Below, piece after piece: positions 1-8,181 of a stretch of 49,393 bases of DNA; the stretch's first letter is position 1, and every line of letters starts with the position of its first letter. The notes below the pieces were generated by a model, which did not search any database, had not been told where the DNA came from, and saw nothing but the letters and a program-made list of their open reading frames with translations. The position numbers and the translations under genes were made by a program. Source of the stretch: Candidatus Zixiibacteriota bacterium (lineage in GTDB: Bacteria > RBG-13-66-14 > B26-G2 > WVWN01); contig WVWN01000001.1 in NCBI GenBank assembly GCA_011773985.1, forward strand, positions 139,384 to 188,776, given 5' to 3'.

Positions 1-599
1 ACGGCCGGCAGCGCCGCGAGCAGTTGCTCGAAGTTGTAAACCGGCTTGAAGTGGCGCGTGTGAATGATGACGACTTCGTCTGCGGCTCGAGGGGCCCGCG
101 TCGTCATCGTGAAGACGTCCTCGTCGACGCCGAAGTGGTTCACGACAATTTTTTCCCGGTCGCCGCCCAGCGCGACGATGCGCGCCGTCATGTGGTCCGC
201 CATCGACGTTATGAGGTCCGCGCGCTTGAGGACGAACTCGATGCGCTTGCGGTGGAGCCAGGACCAATCCGGCTCGAGTAGGACGTCCGTCCCCCAAGCC
301 GACGCCGCCACCGGCCTCACGCCGCAAAGTATCCCCAGCGGCCCGTACGAGCCAAGTTCCTGGGCGGAGACTATGTCCGGATTTATGGCCCGGGCGAGTT
401 TCCGAACCGCCGGCAAGCACGCGAGGTATTTAATCATGAACTTGCGAGGCAGGCGGCTTTCGATAAAATAGGTCTTCCCCGGGACCGGCGGCCCCTCCTC
501 GAAGGTTATCAGGTGGCACTCGTGCCCCGCGCCGTGGAAGTACTCCACCCAGCGGTGCGTGTGGTTCAGCGAGCGGTCCGACAGGAAAAGGATCCTCAT
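1..599 (-). CDS. GT4-type glycosyltransferase, N-terminal part (runs off window)
   Basis: The reverse strand from the ATG at 597-599 is open to the window edge (about 199 codons; C-terminus missing). It starts MRILFLSDRSLNHTHRW and carries the features of the acceptor-side Rossmann domain of GT-B family 4 enzymes: a basic beta1 start, the stretch ISAQELGSYGPL, AWGTDVL, a VNHFGVDEDVF segment, and IHTRHFKPVYN opening the donor domain. GT4 enzymes transfer sugars from activated donors to glycans or lipids, so a cytosolic or membrane-surface role in envelope polysaccharide synthesis is likely. The start overlaps the nth stop by ATGA, so the two genes are probably translationally coupled. Acceptor and sugar cannot be told. 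Confidence 0.8.
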   Translation of the reverse strand, partial: MRILFLSDRSLNHTHRWVEYFHGAGHECHLITFEEGPPVPGKTYFIESRLPRKFMIKYLACLPAVRKLARAINPDIVSAQELGSYGPLGILCGVRPVAASAWGTDVLLEPDWSWLHRKRIEFVLKRADLITSMADHMTARIVALGGDREKIVVNHFGVDEDVFTMTTRAPRAADEVVIIHTRHFKPVYNFEQLLAALPA

Positions 600-1270
600 G
601 CGAACGTACCGCGCGAGGGGCAGAGGTAGGCCAACGCGCACGCGTCGCACGCCGGCCGCCGCGCGGCGCATACGTCGCGGCCGTGGCGTATTAAATTTAG
701 ATGGAGCTCGCGCGCGCGGCCCGGCGGGCAATACTCGTCCCAAAATTTATGGGCGGCGTCGGCCGTCGCCTTCGCCGGGATGAAGCCGAGCCTTTTAGTC
801 ACCCTTAGGATATGCGTATCCACCGGGAAGACGTCCCGGCCGAGCGAGAAGAGGAGGACGACGCGTGCGGTTTTGGCGCCGACGCCGGGTAGGGACGTGA
901 GCCACGCCTCCGCTTCGCCGTCCGCCATTTTTTTTAGGAAAGATAAATCCGTGTTGCCGCGCCGCCGCAGCACTTCCCGCGTCATCTCTTTCAAGTGGCG
1001 CGCCTTGACGCGCGCCAGGCCGCCGAGCCGGATGCTCGAGGCGACGGCCCGCACGTCCGCCGTCGCGAGGTCCTCGAGCCGCCCGAACCGGTCTTTCAAC
1101 GACGCGAAGGTCCGCGCGCTGTTCACGTCCGTGGTATTTTGGCTCAGGACCGTTTGCACCAGCTCGTCGAAGGGGGCCCGGCGCCGCCGCCGCGGCGTGC
1201 CGTACACGTCGGCCAAACGTTTCGCTATATCGGCAACGCGGCGCCTGTTTTGCGTGTCCTTGGCGGCCAC
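596..1270 (-). CDS. nth: Endonuclease III (DNA glycosylase/AP lyase)
   Basis: 224 residues, GTG start. The HhH-GPD fold is clear: the helix-hairpin-helix LPGVGAKTA (about 127-135) contains the catalytic lysine K133, VDTH carries the catalytic aspartate D151, and four cysteines at 201, 208, 211 and 217 (C-x6-C-x2-C-x5-C) form the [4Fe-4S] loop. Early residues TVLSQNTTD match the family. Length is normal for Nth (about 210). Function from family: excises oxidised pyrimidines and cleaves the abasic strand in base excision repair. It leads a two-gene minus-strand unit with the downstream glycosyltransferase (4-base overlap) and is divergent from the gene at 1366. Confidence 0.95.
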   Translation of the reverse strand: MAAKDTQNRRRVADIAKRLADVYGTPRRRRRAPFDELVQTVLSQNTTDVNSARTFASLKDRFGRLEDLATADVRAVASSIRLGGLARVKARHLKEMTREVLRRRGNTDLSFLKKMADGEAEAWLTSLPGVGAKTARVVLLFSLGRDVFPVDTHILRVTKRLGFIPAKATADAAHKFWDEYCPPGRARELHLNLIRHGRDVCAARRPACDACALAYLCPSRGTFA

Positions 1271-1365
1271 GCGAGGATAATAACATAACCGCGGTTCGCC
1301 GCCAACGGCCGCCGCGCCGGGCCCGAGGCCGATTTGACTTTCGCGCGTCGTCGACGCTTGTTATT

Positions 1366-3912
1366 ATGCGTAACGTTATGTTCGCCTCCCGACGTTTTCC
1401 GGCCGCGGCTTTTATTATCGCGCTGTTCTTCGTCTCCGGCGCCGCGGGCCTGGTGTACGAGGTCGTCTGGATGCAGATGCTCGCGGTGACGCTGGGCGGG
1501 ACGGCGCCCGCGGTGGCCGCGGTGCTGGCCGCTTTCATGGGCGGCCTCGCCCTCGGCAGCGCCCTCGGCGGCCGGTTGGTCGACCGGCTGGGCCGGCCGC
1601 TGTTTTGGTACGCGGGCCTGGAGTTATTCGTCGGCCTTTACGCGTTGGCGTTTCCGTACTTGTACCGCGGCGCCGACGCGTTGTATTTTGCGGCGTACGA
1701 TCCGGGGGCAGCCGGCGTCTTACACCTCTTGCGCTTCGGCGTCGCGTGTCTGCTTCTCTTGGCGCCGACGGCGGCGATGGGCGCGACGACGCCGGCGGTA
1801 GTCGCGGCGTTGAAGGAATACGGCGGCGGCACGTCGCGGTCATTCTCGGGCGCGTACGCCGCCAATACGGTGGGCGCCGCGGTGGGCGTATTGGTCGGCG
1901 GCTTTTGGCTGTTGTGGGCCGCCGGCGCGAGCGTGACGCTGAAGGTAGTGGCGTCGGCCAACCTTGCCGTCGCGGCCGCGGCCGTACTTATCGCCGCGCG
2001 CCTGGGCTCCGTTTCGGTGCGGGCCGCTGCGGCGCCGAGGCGGCCGGACGGCGCGCCCCTTTGGCGGGTTTTGCCCGCGGCTTTCGTCGCCGGCGCCGCG
2101 GCGCTTGCGGCCCAGGTTTTCTGGACGCGGGCGCTCGCCAACGTCGTAGGCTCGGCGACGTACGCGTTCGCGGCGATGCTCGCGGTGATACTGTTGGCCA
2201 TCGCCGCCGGCTCGGCTGTGCATCGGCGGTTAGGCCCGGCCGTCGGGGGGAGCTCGTGGTTTTACGGCGCGGCCTGCCTCGGGGCCGGCGCAAGCCTCGG
2301 CGTCAGCATCGTGGCGCTGCGCGTCGCGCCCCATTTCTTCCTTTTGATTTACGGCTCCTCGGCCGGCGGCTTCGCCGTGGCTCTGACGCTCGTCTTCGCG
2401 ATCGCCGCGGCCGTATTGTTTTTGCCGTCGTTCTTCTTGGGGATTATTCTGCCGGTGACGGTGGCCGCCGCGCGAAAGCAAACGACGGGACGCCGGGTGG
2501 GTTCGCTCTACGCGGCGAATACGGCGGGCGCTATCGTCGGCAGCCTGGGCGGGACGTTCCTTTTGTTGCCGGCGCTGGGGCCGGTGGGCGGCCTCCGCGC
2601 CGCGGCCGTAACGGCGGTGGCGGCGGCGTTCTTTTGGGGGCTCACGCGGCGCCGCGCGGTCTGGATGGGCCCGTTGGCGCCGGCCGTCGTATTGTTGGCG
2701 CTCGCGGCCCCCGGGCCGAGCCGCCATACGCTCGCGCTGGGCGCGGGGATAAGCCCGGGGTATTACCTGGACGAGGACGGGCGCCCCGATTTATCGGACG
2801 CCGCGCGCGAGGAATTGCTTTTTTACGAGGAGAGCGTCGACGCGTCCGTGGCCGTCGTGTCGTACGGCGCCATCCGTTCGCTCAAGATCAACGGGAAGAC
2901 GGTGGCCTCCACCAATTACGAGGACGTGCGCGTCGAGAAAGAGTTGGGCGGATTGCCCCTCGCGGCTTGCCCCGGCGCCCGGGAGGTTTTGGTTATCGGC
3001 CTCGGCACGGGGATAACGTTGGGGGCGATAACCGCCGAGGAGGGGCTGAGCCGCGTCGTGTGCGTCGAGATCAACCCGGCCGTGCCCGCGGCATCCCGCT
3101 TTTTCGACCACGTTAGCGGCGCGCCCCTCGACGACCCCCGCGTGGAGCTCGTGCGCGAAGACGGCCGCTCCTACGTGTTGGGCACGGCGAGGCGCTTCGA
3201 CGTAATAACTTCCGACCCCATCCACCCCTGGACCAAGGGTTCGTCGTCGCTGTTCACGGTCGAACATTTTCGTAATTGCGCGCGCCTCCTCAAGCCGGGG
3301 GGCGTGATGGCGCAGTGGCTGCCGGTTTATCAACTCGCGCCTGCCGATTTCCTTACCGCGGTCCGCTCTTTCCGCGAGGCGTTCCCCTCGGCGAGCCTCT
3401 GGTATACGGGCCGCGACACGATCTTGTTGGGCGGCCTCGACCGGACGCCGCTGCCGGAAGAACGCCGCCCTTATTTAATCGCGACGGCCGAGGCGCTCCG
3501 CCTCGCGACGGAGAAGGTATCGCCGAACACGGCGGACCGGTTAGCGCTTGAGTACACGGCGCCGCGCTCGCTCTACGAAAGAACGGACGTCGCCAACCTT
3601 GAGACGTTGAGTCGTTTGCGGGACGAGGCCGGCGACGAGCGGCACCGCGCCGTCGACGCGTTGCTCGCGGGCCGGCGCCTCTACCTCGCGGGCGACGAAC
3701 GCGCCGCCGCGGCCGCCTACCGGCGCGGCCTCGCGTTGTGGCCGGAGAACGAGGACCTCCGCCGGGGGTTGGCCGACGTTTACTTCGATTGGGCGCTCGC
3801 CGCGGCGAGCGAGGGTAATCCCGAGAGGTCGCGGGAAATGTTCGAGGCAGTTCTCGAGCTGACGCCGGGCGACGAGGCCGCGAGGGCTAATCTCGAGCGC
3901 CTGGCCCCTTAG
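1366..3912 (+). CDS. Membrane-fused spermidine/spermine synthase-like protein with C-terminal TPRs
   Basis: 848 residues in three parts. Residues about 15-450 hold a dozen or more hydrophobic helices of the transporter-like module often fused to spermine synthase domains. Residues about 480-720 are a Rossmann methyltransferase-type domain with the SAM loop VLVIGLGTG (near 541), the acidic VCVEINP strand, EDGRSYV and TSDPIHP, which holds the aspartate at the catalytic position. Residues about 765-845 look like two TPRs. An intact polyamine-synthase core suggests aminopropyl- or methyl-transfer at the membrane, but the substrate of these fusions is unknown. Start is ATG 1366; ATG 1378 is an alternative. 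TTGACT at 1334-1339 could be a -35 box very close to the start. The last 26 bases overlap the convergent gene. Confidence 0.85.
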   Translation: MRNVMFASRRFPAAAFIIALFFVSGAAGLVYEVVWMQMLAVTLGGTAPAVAAVLAAFMGGLALGSALGGRLVDRLGRPLFWYAGLELFVGLYALAFPYLYRGADALYFAAYDPGAAGVLHLLRFGVACLLLLAPTAAMGATTPAVVAALKEYGGGTSRSFSGAYAANTVGAAVGVLVGGFWLLWAAGASVTLKVVASANLAVAAAAVLIAARLGSVSVRAAAAPRRPDGAPLWRVLPAAFVAGAAALAAQVFWTRALANVVGSATYAFAAMLAVILLAIAAGSAVHRRLGPAVGGSSWFYGAACLGAGASLGVSIVALRVAPHFFLLIYGSSAGGFAVALTLVFAIAAAVLFLPSFFLGIILPVTVAAARKQTTGRRVGSLYAANTAGAIVGSLGGTFLLLPALGPVGGLRAAAVTAVAAAFFWGLTRRRAVWMGPLAPAVVLLALAAPGPSRHTLALGAGISPGYYLDEDGRPDLSDAAREELLFYEESVDASVAVVSYGAIRSLKINGKTVASTNYEDVRVEKELGGLPLAACPGAREVLVIGLGTGITLGAITAEEGLSRVVCVEINPAVPAASRFFDHVSGAPLDDPRVELVREDGRSYVLGTARRFDVITSDPIHPWTKGSSSLFTVEHFRNCARLLKPGGVMAQWLPVYQLAPADFLTAVRSFREAFPSASLWYTGRDTILLGGLDRTPLPEERRPYLIATAEALRLATEKVSPNTADRLALEYTAPRSLYERTDVANLETLSRLRDEAGDERHRAVDALLAGRRLYLAGDERAAAAAYRRGLALWPENEDLRRGLADVYFDWALAAASEGNPERSREMFEAVLELTPGDEAARANLERLAP

Positions 3913-4954
3913 GCCGTACGTTTGCGACGTCGAGAAGGATTTTTAATAAACCCGTTTGCTCGTAAGGCCAGATGAATTCGACGACGGCCTCGCGGGCGCG
4001 CGCGGCAACTTCGGCCGCCACGCCGGGGTTATTTAAAACAAAAATAATTTTCGCGGCGAGGGCCTCCGGGTCTTCGGGCGCCGCGAGGAAGCCCGTCTCG
4101 CCGTCGCGGATGAGCGTGGGGACGCCGCCGACCGCGGCGGCCACTACCGGTACGTCGGCCCACATCGCCTCGAGCACGCTGTTGGGGTGGTTGTCGTCGC
4201 GCGTGGAGTTGACCAATAGCGTGGCCTTTTCTAAAAGGCGCGCGAGTTCCCCGTGAGCGACGAAGCCGTGGAACCGCACGCGGCCCGGCGCTACCTCCCC
4301 GGCCAGCCGCTCGAGCTTTGGCCGGGCGTCGCCGTCCCCGCACAGGTGCAGCTCGGCCGCGGGAAACTTTTCGGCCACCCTTCCGAAGGCGCGAATCGCG
4401 AGGTCGACGCCGCCCACGTAATCGTGGCGCCGCGGGCAAAGGATGAACGGCGGCCCGTCTCCCGCGGGACGACGCTGGGGCAAGCGAGCCACGTCGACGA
4501 TGTCGGCGACGACGTGGGCGCGCATCCCGAAACTCGCGAAGACGCCCTGGAGGTAGCGCCCCGGGACGACGACGGCGCGCGCGAGCCGCGAGAACGGGCG
4601 CACGAGCCATCCCCACTTCTTAAAAAAGAATCGGGCCAGGCCGCCTTTATACATTAATACCGCCGGCGCTCCCAGAAGCCGCGCCGCGACGAGCGGGACG
4701 GCCGAAAACGCGAAGAACGACGCGTACGAGCCGCCGAAAATCAACGCCAGGTCGCAACCTCGCAGCTTCCGCAATTCCCGGAGCACGTGCAGGAACCGCG
4801 GCCCGCGCGGCTTGCGCCGGCCGAACGGGTTCGTGTTTATTTTGACGACGTGGGCGCCGTCGCGGGCCAGGACGTCGGCGAGCATCTCGGCCTGGTGGGG
4901 CATTCCTCCCGGCGGCGGCGGAAACCCGGCGACGACGGCGACTTTGGTTGTCAT
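3887..4954 (-). CDS. GT4 family glycosyltransferase
   Basis: About 355 residues from ATG 4954; a GTG two codons earlier (4960) is an alternative. The N-terminal domain starts VAVVAGFPPPPGGMPHQAE, typical of GT4 enzymes that contact the acceptor through a glycine-rich loop. The donor domain shows FILCPRRHDYVGGVDLAI, LHLCGDGDARPKLE and VRFHGFV. The nucleotide-sugar site appears as NSTRDDNHPNSVLEAMWADV, the E-x7-E-like region, followed by the glycine-rich VGGVP. No signal peptide; predicted soluble or peripheral at the inner membrane. It is convergent with the preceding gene, the two 3' ends overlapping by 26 bases. Probably an envelope glycan enzyme; substrates unknown. Confidence 0.9.
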   Translation of the reverse strand: MTTKVAVVAGFPPPPGGMPHQAEMLADVLARDGAHVVKINTNPFGRRKPRGPRFLHVLRELRKLRGCDLALIFGGSYASFFAFSAVPLVAARLLGAPAVLMYKGGLARFFFKKWGWLVRPFSRLARAVVVPGRYLQGVFASFGMRAHVVADIVDVARLPQRRPAGDGPPFILCPRRHDYVGGVDLAIRAFGRVAEKFPAAELHLCGDGDARPKLERLAGEVAPGRVRFHGFVAHGELARLLEKATLLVNSTRDDNHPNSVLEAMWADVPVVAAAVGGVPTLIRDGETGFLAAPEDPEALAAKIIFVLNNPGVAAEVAARAREAVVEFIWPYEQTGLLKILLDVANVRPKGPGARD

Positions 4955-5060
4955 GGCCACGAAGAATTTAGTCCTTGATATTTCGACGGTTTTGACCTAA
5001 TCATTTTATAAGGGATACGAATAAAAGTCAAATGCCGCGACGCCCCCGGGCCTCGGATTT

Positions 5061-6080
5061 ATGAGAATATTATTCGTTTTATTTGTATCGCTTTGGGCGG
5101 CGGGAAGTGCCGTCGGCGCGTGGTTTAAAAAAGCCGACTGGTTGGCCGCGGTGACCTACCACCAGCTCGAGGACGCAGTTTACCTCGACACGACGGGAGA
5201 GCTGCCGCCCCAAGTACGTACCGTGGGCCGGGCGGACGCCAACGTCGTCGCGTTCGAACTCGCCGACCTCCGCATAAATCCTCCCATCTACACGATGGCC
5301 CCGCGCGACGGCGTCGTGAACGACATCCGCCTGGAGGGGTTCGAGGAACGCGGCCGGTACCGCGTCGTGGTTACCGTCGAGACGACCAAGCCCTTTAAAT
5401 ACGAGCTGGAGAGGCGGCAACTGGAGGGCGACGTCTCGCAGGTGGTACTGAGGTTCACGGACGTTGACGTCAAGCGCTCTTTGCCGGACGTGGCGGGGAA
5501 AGCGCCGTTGTACGCTCGCCCGGCGAAGGACACCCAGGTCGTGGCCTTCGTCCCCTACCATACCTTCGTCGACGTTTACGACTACGCCAAGGGGATGTAT
5601 CTCGTCAAGACGCCGGACGGAACGTTGGGGTGGGTCCGGGGAAAAAATTTAAAAGTCAAAGGCGAAAACCCCTTCCTCGAGGAGGTCGAACGTCCGCCTC
5701 CCGTGGGCTTCCGGGACGGGATCGTCGCGGCCGCGAGAAAATACTTGGGTGCGCCGTACGCGTGGGGTGGCACGTCGCCAGACGGCTTCGACTGCTCGGG
5801 CCTCGTTCAAACGGTCTTCGCCGAGAACGGCTTCCAGCTTCCCCGCGGCGCGGGCGATCAGTACCGAAGGGGCCGCAAAATCTCCCAACGCCGTATGATG
5901 CCCGGCGACCTGGTTTTCTTCCGCACCTATACCTCGGGCCCTTCGCACGTCGGCATATACGTCGGCGACGGTAAGTTCATTCACGCCGAATCCTCGCCCC
6001 GCGGCGTTACCGTTACGCCGCTCCGCGACCCTTATTGGGAGGCGCGCTTCCTCGGCCCGCGCACGTGGCTCGCCGACTAA
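5061..6080 (+). CDS. Exported NlpC/P60 peptidoglycan hydrolase with AMIN-like and SH3b domains
   Basis: 339 residues. Residues 1-20 form a Sec signal peptide. Residues about 55-135 have the alternating beta pattern of an AMIN-like domain (VVNDIRLEGFEERGRYRVVV), and about 145-200 an SH3b domain ending WVRGKNLKV. The C-terminal NlpC/P60 domain (about 217-335) has GAPYAWGG, the nucleophile C245 in DCSG, H296 in SHVGIY and H308 in FIHA, so the catalytic triad looks intact. Family role: cleaves gamma-D-glutamyl-diamino acid bonds in peptidoglycan stems. The other domains probably bind the wall. It is a single gene, divergent from the GT4 gene; TTGACC at 4992-4997 is a weak -35 candidate. Confidence 0.92.
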   Translation: MRILFVLFVSLWAAGSAVGAWFKKADWLAAVTYHQLEDAVYLDTTGELPPQVRTVGRADANVVAFELADLRINPPIYTMAPRDGVVNDIRLEGFEERGRYRVVVTVETTKPFKYELERRQLEGDVSQVVLRFTDVDVKRSLPDVAGKAPLYARPAKDTQVVAFVPYHTFVDVYDYAKGMYLVKTPDGTLGWVRGKNLKVKGENPFLEEVERPPPVGFRDGIVAAARKYLGAPYAWGGTSPDGFDCSGLVQTVFAENGFQLPRGAGDQYRRGRKISQRRMMPGDLVFFRTYTSGPSHVGIYVGDGKFIHAESSPRGVTVTPLRDPYWEARFLGPRTWLAD

Positions 6081-6192
6081 GCGGATTAAGTTATCTCAAA
6101 TGTTAGGGGGGAGGGTCCCGCTCGAGCCGGCGAACGTCGCCCCCATCCTCGTGTCGCGACGTTACGCTCCAGGCCGTGGCCGTAAATAAAAC

Positions 6193-6222
6193 TTGGCGTA
6201 GCGTTCGGTCGTATGTTATAGT
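6193..6222 (+). promoter_or_regulatory. Sigma-70-like promoter for the 6282 gene cluster
   Basis: TTGGCG at 6193-6198 and TATAGT at 6217-6222 are separated by 18 bases. This would start transcription near 6229, about 50 bases before the GTG start at 6282. Confidence 0.5.
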
Positions 6223-6266
6223 GGCGCAATCGCTGGCGGCGGCGGCGCAATATTTTTATAATGCCC

Positions 6267-6272
6267 AGGAGG
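6267..6272 (+). promoter_or_regulatory. Shine-Dalgarno site that fixes the GTG 6282 start
   Basis: A perfect AGGAGG lies nine bases before GTG 6282. It also lies inside the frame opened by the ATG at 6261, so the upstream ATG is unlikely to be the real start. Confidence 0.75.
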
Positions 6273-6281
6273 TACTTCATC

Positions 6282-6836
6282 GTGGCGACTAAGATAAACA
6301 TCCCGGTGGACGACCCGAAGATAATCAAGAAACTGAAAGCGGGCGAGGAGGTCCTTCTCACGGGCCGCATGCTAACCGCGCGCGACGCCGCCCATAAACG
6401 GCTCGTCGACCTCCTCGACAAAGGCGAGCCGCTGCCGGTCGACCTCGACGGCGCCTGCATCTACTACGTGGGCCCTTCGCCCGCCCGCCCCGGGAACGTC
6501 ATCGGCTCCGCCGGCCCGACGACCTCCGGTCGCGTGGACCCCTATACGCCCAAGCTCCTGGAGCAGGGTTTGAAGTTAATGATAGGTAAGGGCAAGCGCA
6601 ACGACGCCGTCAAGGAGGCCATCAAGAAGTACGGCGCGGCATACCTCGCCGCGACCGGCGGCGCCGCGGCGCTGCTCGCGGACCGCATTAAGGCCGCGCG
6701 CGTGGTCGCCTACGAGGACCTGGGCCCGGAGGCCGTCCGCGAGCTCGAGGTCGAGGACTTCCCGGTGGTCGTGGTGAACGACGCGTCGGGCGGCGACGCG
6801 TACGTGGACGGCGTGAAGAAGTATAATCGCGAATAG
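6282..6836 (+). CDS. Fe-S fumarate hydratase/tartrate dehydratase-type beta subunit
   Basis: 184 residues from GTG 6282 (chosen because AGGAGG sits at 6267-6272). The protein matches the swivelling C-terminal/beta domain of class I fumarases: the early GEEVLLTGRMLTARDAAHKR, YYVGPSPARPG, the signature GPTTSGRVDPYTP, IGKGKRNDAV and a C-terminal VEDFPVVVVNDASG. In two-subunit enzymes this beta chain pairs with a 4Fe-4S alpha chain to interconvert fumarate and malate, or related diacids. No alpha subunit is present in the window. The next gene follows without a gap. The duplicated-fold transporter at 8182 may move the substrate, but this is only inferred from position. Confidence 0.88.
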   Translation: MATKINIPVDDPKIIKKLKAGEEVLLTGRMLTARDAAHKRLVDLLDKGEPLPVDLDGACIYYVGPSPARPGNVIGSAGPTTSGRVDPYTPKLLEQGLKLMIGKGKRNDAVKEAIKKYGAAYLAATGGAAALLADRIKAARVVAYEDLGPEAVRELEVEDFPVVVVNDASGGDAYVDGVKKYNRE

Positions 6837-7778
6837 ATGCCCGAAGACGAAAGCGGCACGGCGAAAATAAGCCGGCGCGAGTTTTTGAGGGCGGGCGCCG
6901 CGGCCGGCGCGTTCGCGGTTCTCGCGGGCGCTTTCCCCGAAGTAGTTTGGGCCGAGGAGCGGGAACTTCCCGACCTCTCGCGGTTGGGCGAACTCATAAA
7001 CCCCTTCGACGTCGCGGTCGCCCCCGACGGGACCGTATACGTCGCGAACGCGGGGCGCTACGGCATCGTTCAACTCGCGGCCCGCCGTAACCGGTACGTC
7101 GGCCTGGGCCCGGGCACCGCGGACGGCCGGTTCAACTTCCCTATGGGCATAGACGTAGCGGCCGACGGCGCGGTCTTCGTCGCCGACACCAACAACGGCC
7201 GCGTTCAGGTGTTCGACGCCGCCGGCAACCACCGCCGGTCCTTCGGTCGGCTCGGCTACCTGGACGGCGAGTTCCTGCGACCCAAAAGCGTTTGTTGTTA
7301 CGAGGCGGGCGCGTTGGTCGCCGATACGCGGAACCACCGCGTGCAATACGTCGACCTTAAGAGCACGAGGTTGGCTTCCGACGAGCCGGTTACGCGGGCC
7401 ATCCTCGGCGGCCTGGGCGACGGCCCCACGGACCTCAAGCTGCCGCGTTACGTCGCGGCCGACGCCGAGAAGCGCATCTACGTGGCCGACGCCGGGCACC
7501 ACGTCGTCAAGGTCTTCAACCTCGACGGCGACGTCGTCGCTACCGTGGGCGAGGGCGACTTCCGCGAACCGGCGGGTATTGCCGCGGCCGCGGACGGCCG
7601 GCTCTTCGTCGCGGACGCCGGCGCGGCGCAAGTTTTGGCGTTCGACGAGAGCGGCCACAAGCTCGGCTCGGTAAAAGGTTTGGAGAATTTAAAACAGCCG
7701 CGGGGCGTCGCGCTCGCGGACGATTACCTGCTGGTCGCGGACCCGAAAGCGGCGCGCGTTTTCATGGCCGAGGTTTAA
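6837..7778 (+). CDS. Tat-exported NHL-repeat beta-propeller protein
   Basis: 313 residues. The N-terminus carries a twin-arginine signal, SRREFL followed by a hydrophobic Ala/Gly stretch (about 10-40), so export in folded form is predicted. The rest is a series of about six NHL repeats, with repeated units such as PFDVAVAPDGTVYVAN, PMGIDVAADGAVFVADTNN, YVAADAEKRIYVADAG and PAGIAAAADGRLFVADAG, expected to form a six-bladed propeller. NHL propellers are binding scaffolds or occasionally lyases; no catalytic set is evident. Its ATG directly follows the TAG of the fumarase-type gene. Tat routing might reflect a bound cofactor, but none can be identified. Confidence 0.85.
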   Translation: MPEDESGTAKISRREFLRAGAAAGAFAVLAGAFPEVVWAEERELPDLSRLGELINPFDVAVAPDGTVYVANAGRYGIVQLAARRNRYVGLGPGTADGRFNFPMGIDVAADGAVFVADTNNGRVQVFDAAGNHRRSFGRLGYLDGEFLRPKSVCCYEAGALVADTRNHRVQYVDLKSTRLASDEPVTRAILGGLGDGPTDLKLPRYVAADAEKRIYVADAGHHVVKVFNLDGDVVATVGEGDFREPAGIAAAADGRLFVADAGAAQVLAFDESGHKLGSVKGLENLKQPRGVALADDYLLVADPKAARVFMAEV

Positions 7779-7782
7779 CGTT

Positions 7783-8139
7783 TTGACGGGCGATTACGGC
7801 ATATTGTTTTACGGCACCGCGGCGCTGCTCTTGAGCGCCATGGTCGTATTGGAGGTCTACCGCCTCCGCGCCGGGAGGCCGGGCCGCCTGCGGCGCTTCC
7901 TTACGGCCGAGGGCGCCTTCGGCCTGGCGCCCCGCCGTGCCGAGGTCGAGCTCGACGACGGCCGCGTCGTGGAGGCGGCGGTTCCCGGCTGCACGCAATG
8001 CGTTTGTCGCTTCAAGGCGGGCGACGCCGTGGTGGTCACGACGGCCGCGGGCCGGTACTACGTCGGTGCCGGCGTAGCGCGGGCGCGCGGGCCCCGCCGG
8101 GAATGCGCGCGCGACGTCGCCGAGGACGCCCGCTCGTAA
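7783..8139 (+). CDS. Small single-pass membrane protein with CxxCxC motif, unknown function
   Basis: 118 residues from TTG 7783, four bases after the previous stop. Residues about 8-25 form one membrane helix, followed by a basic segment, then a beta-rich domain (about 45-100). That domain contains CTQCVC (C-x2-C-x-C) and the strand pattern EVELDDGRVVEA...GDAVVVTTAAGRYYVG, which looks like a small barrel. I do not recognise a named family. The cysteine cluster could bind a metal or form a disulfide. Position suggests it belongs with the flanking Tat propeller and transporter genes. The TTG start has no strong ribosome site, so the start is uncertain. Confidence 0.6.
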   Translation: MTGDYGILFYGTAALLLSAMVVLEVYRLRAGRPGRLRRFLTAEGAFGLAPRRAEVELDDGRVVEAAVPGCTQCVCRFKAGDAVVVTTAAGRYYVGAGVARARGPRRECARDVAEDARS

Positions 8140-8181
8140 AAAATCTCCCAACCCTAAAGGTTCACGCGCAGCATCCCCCAT

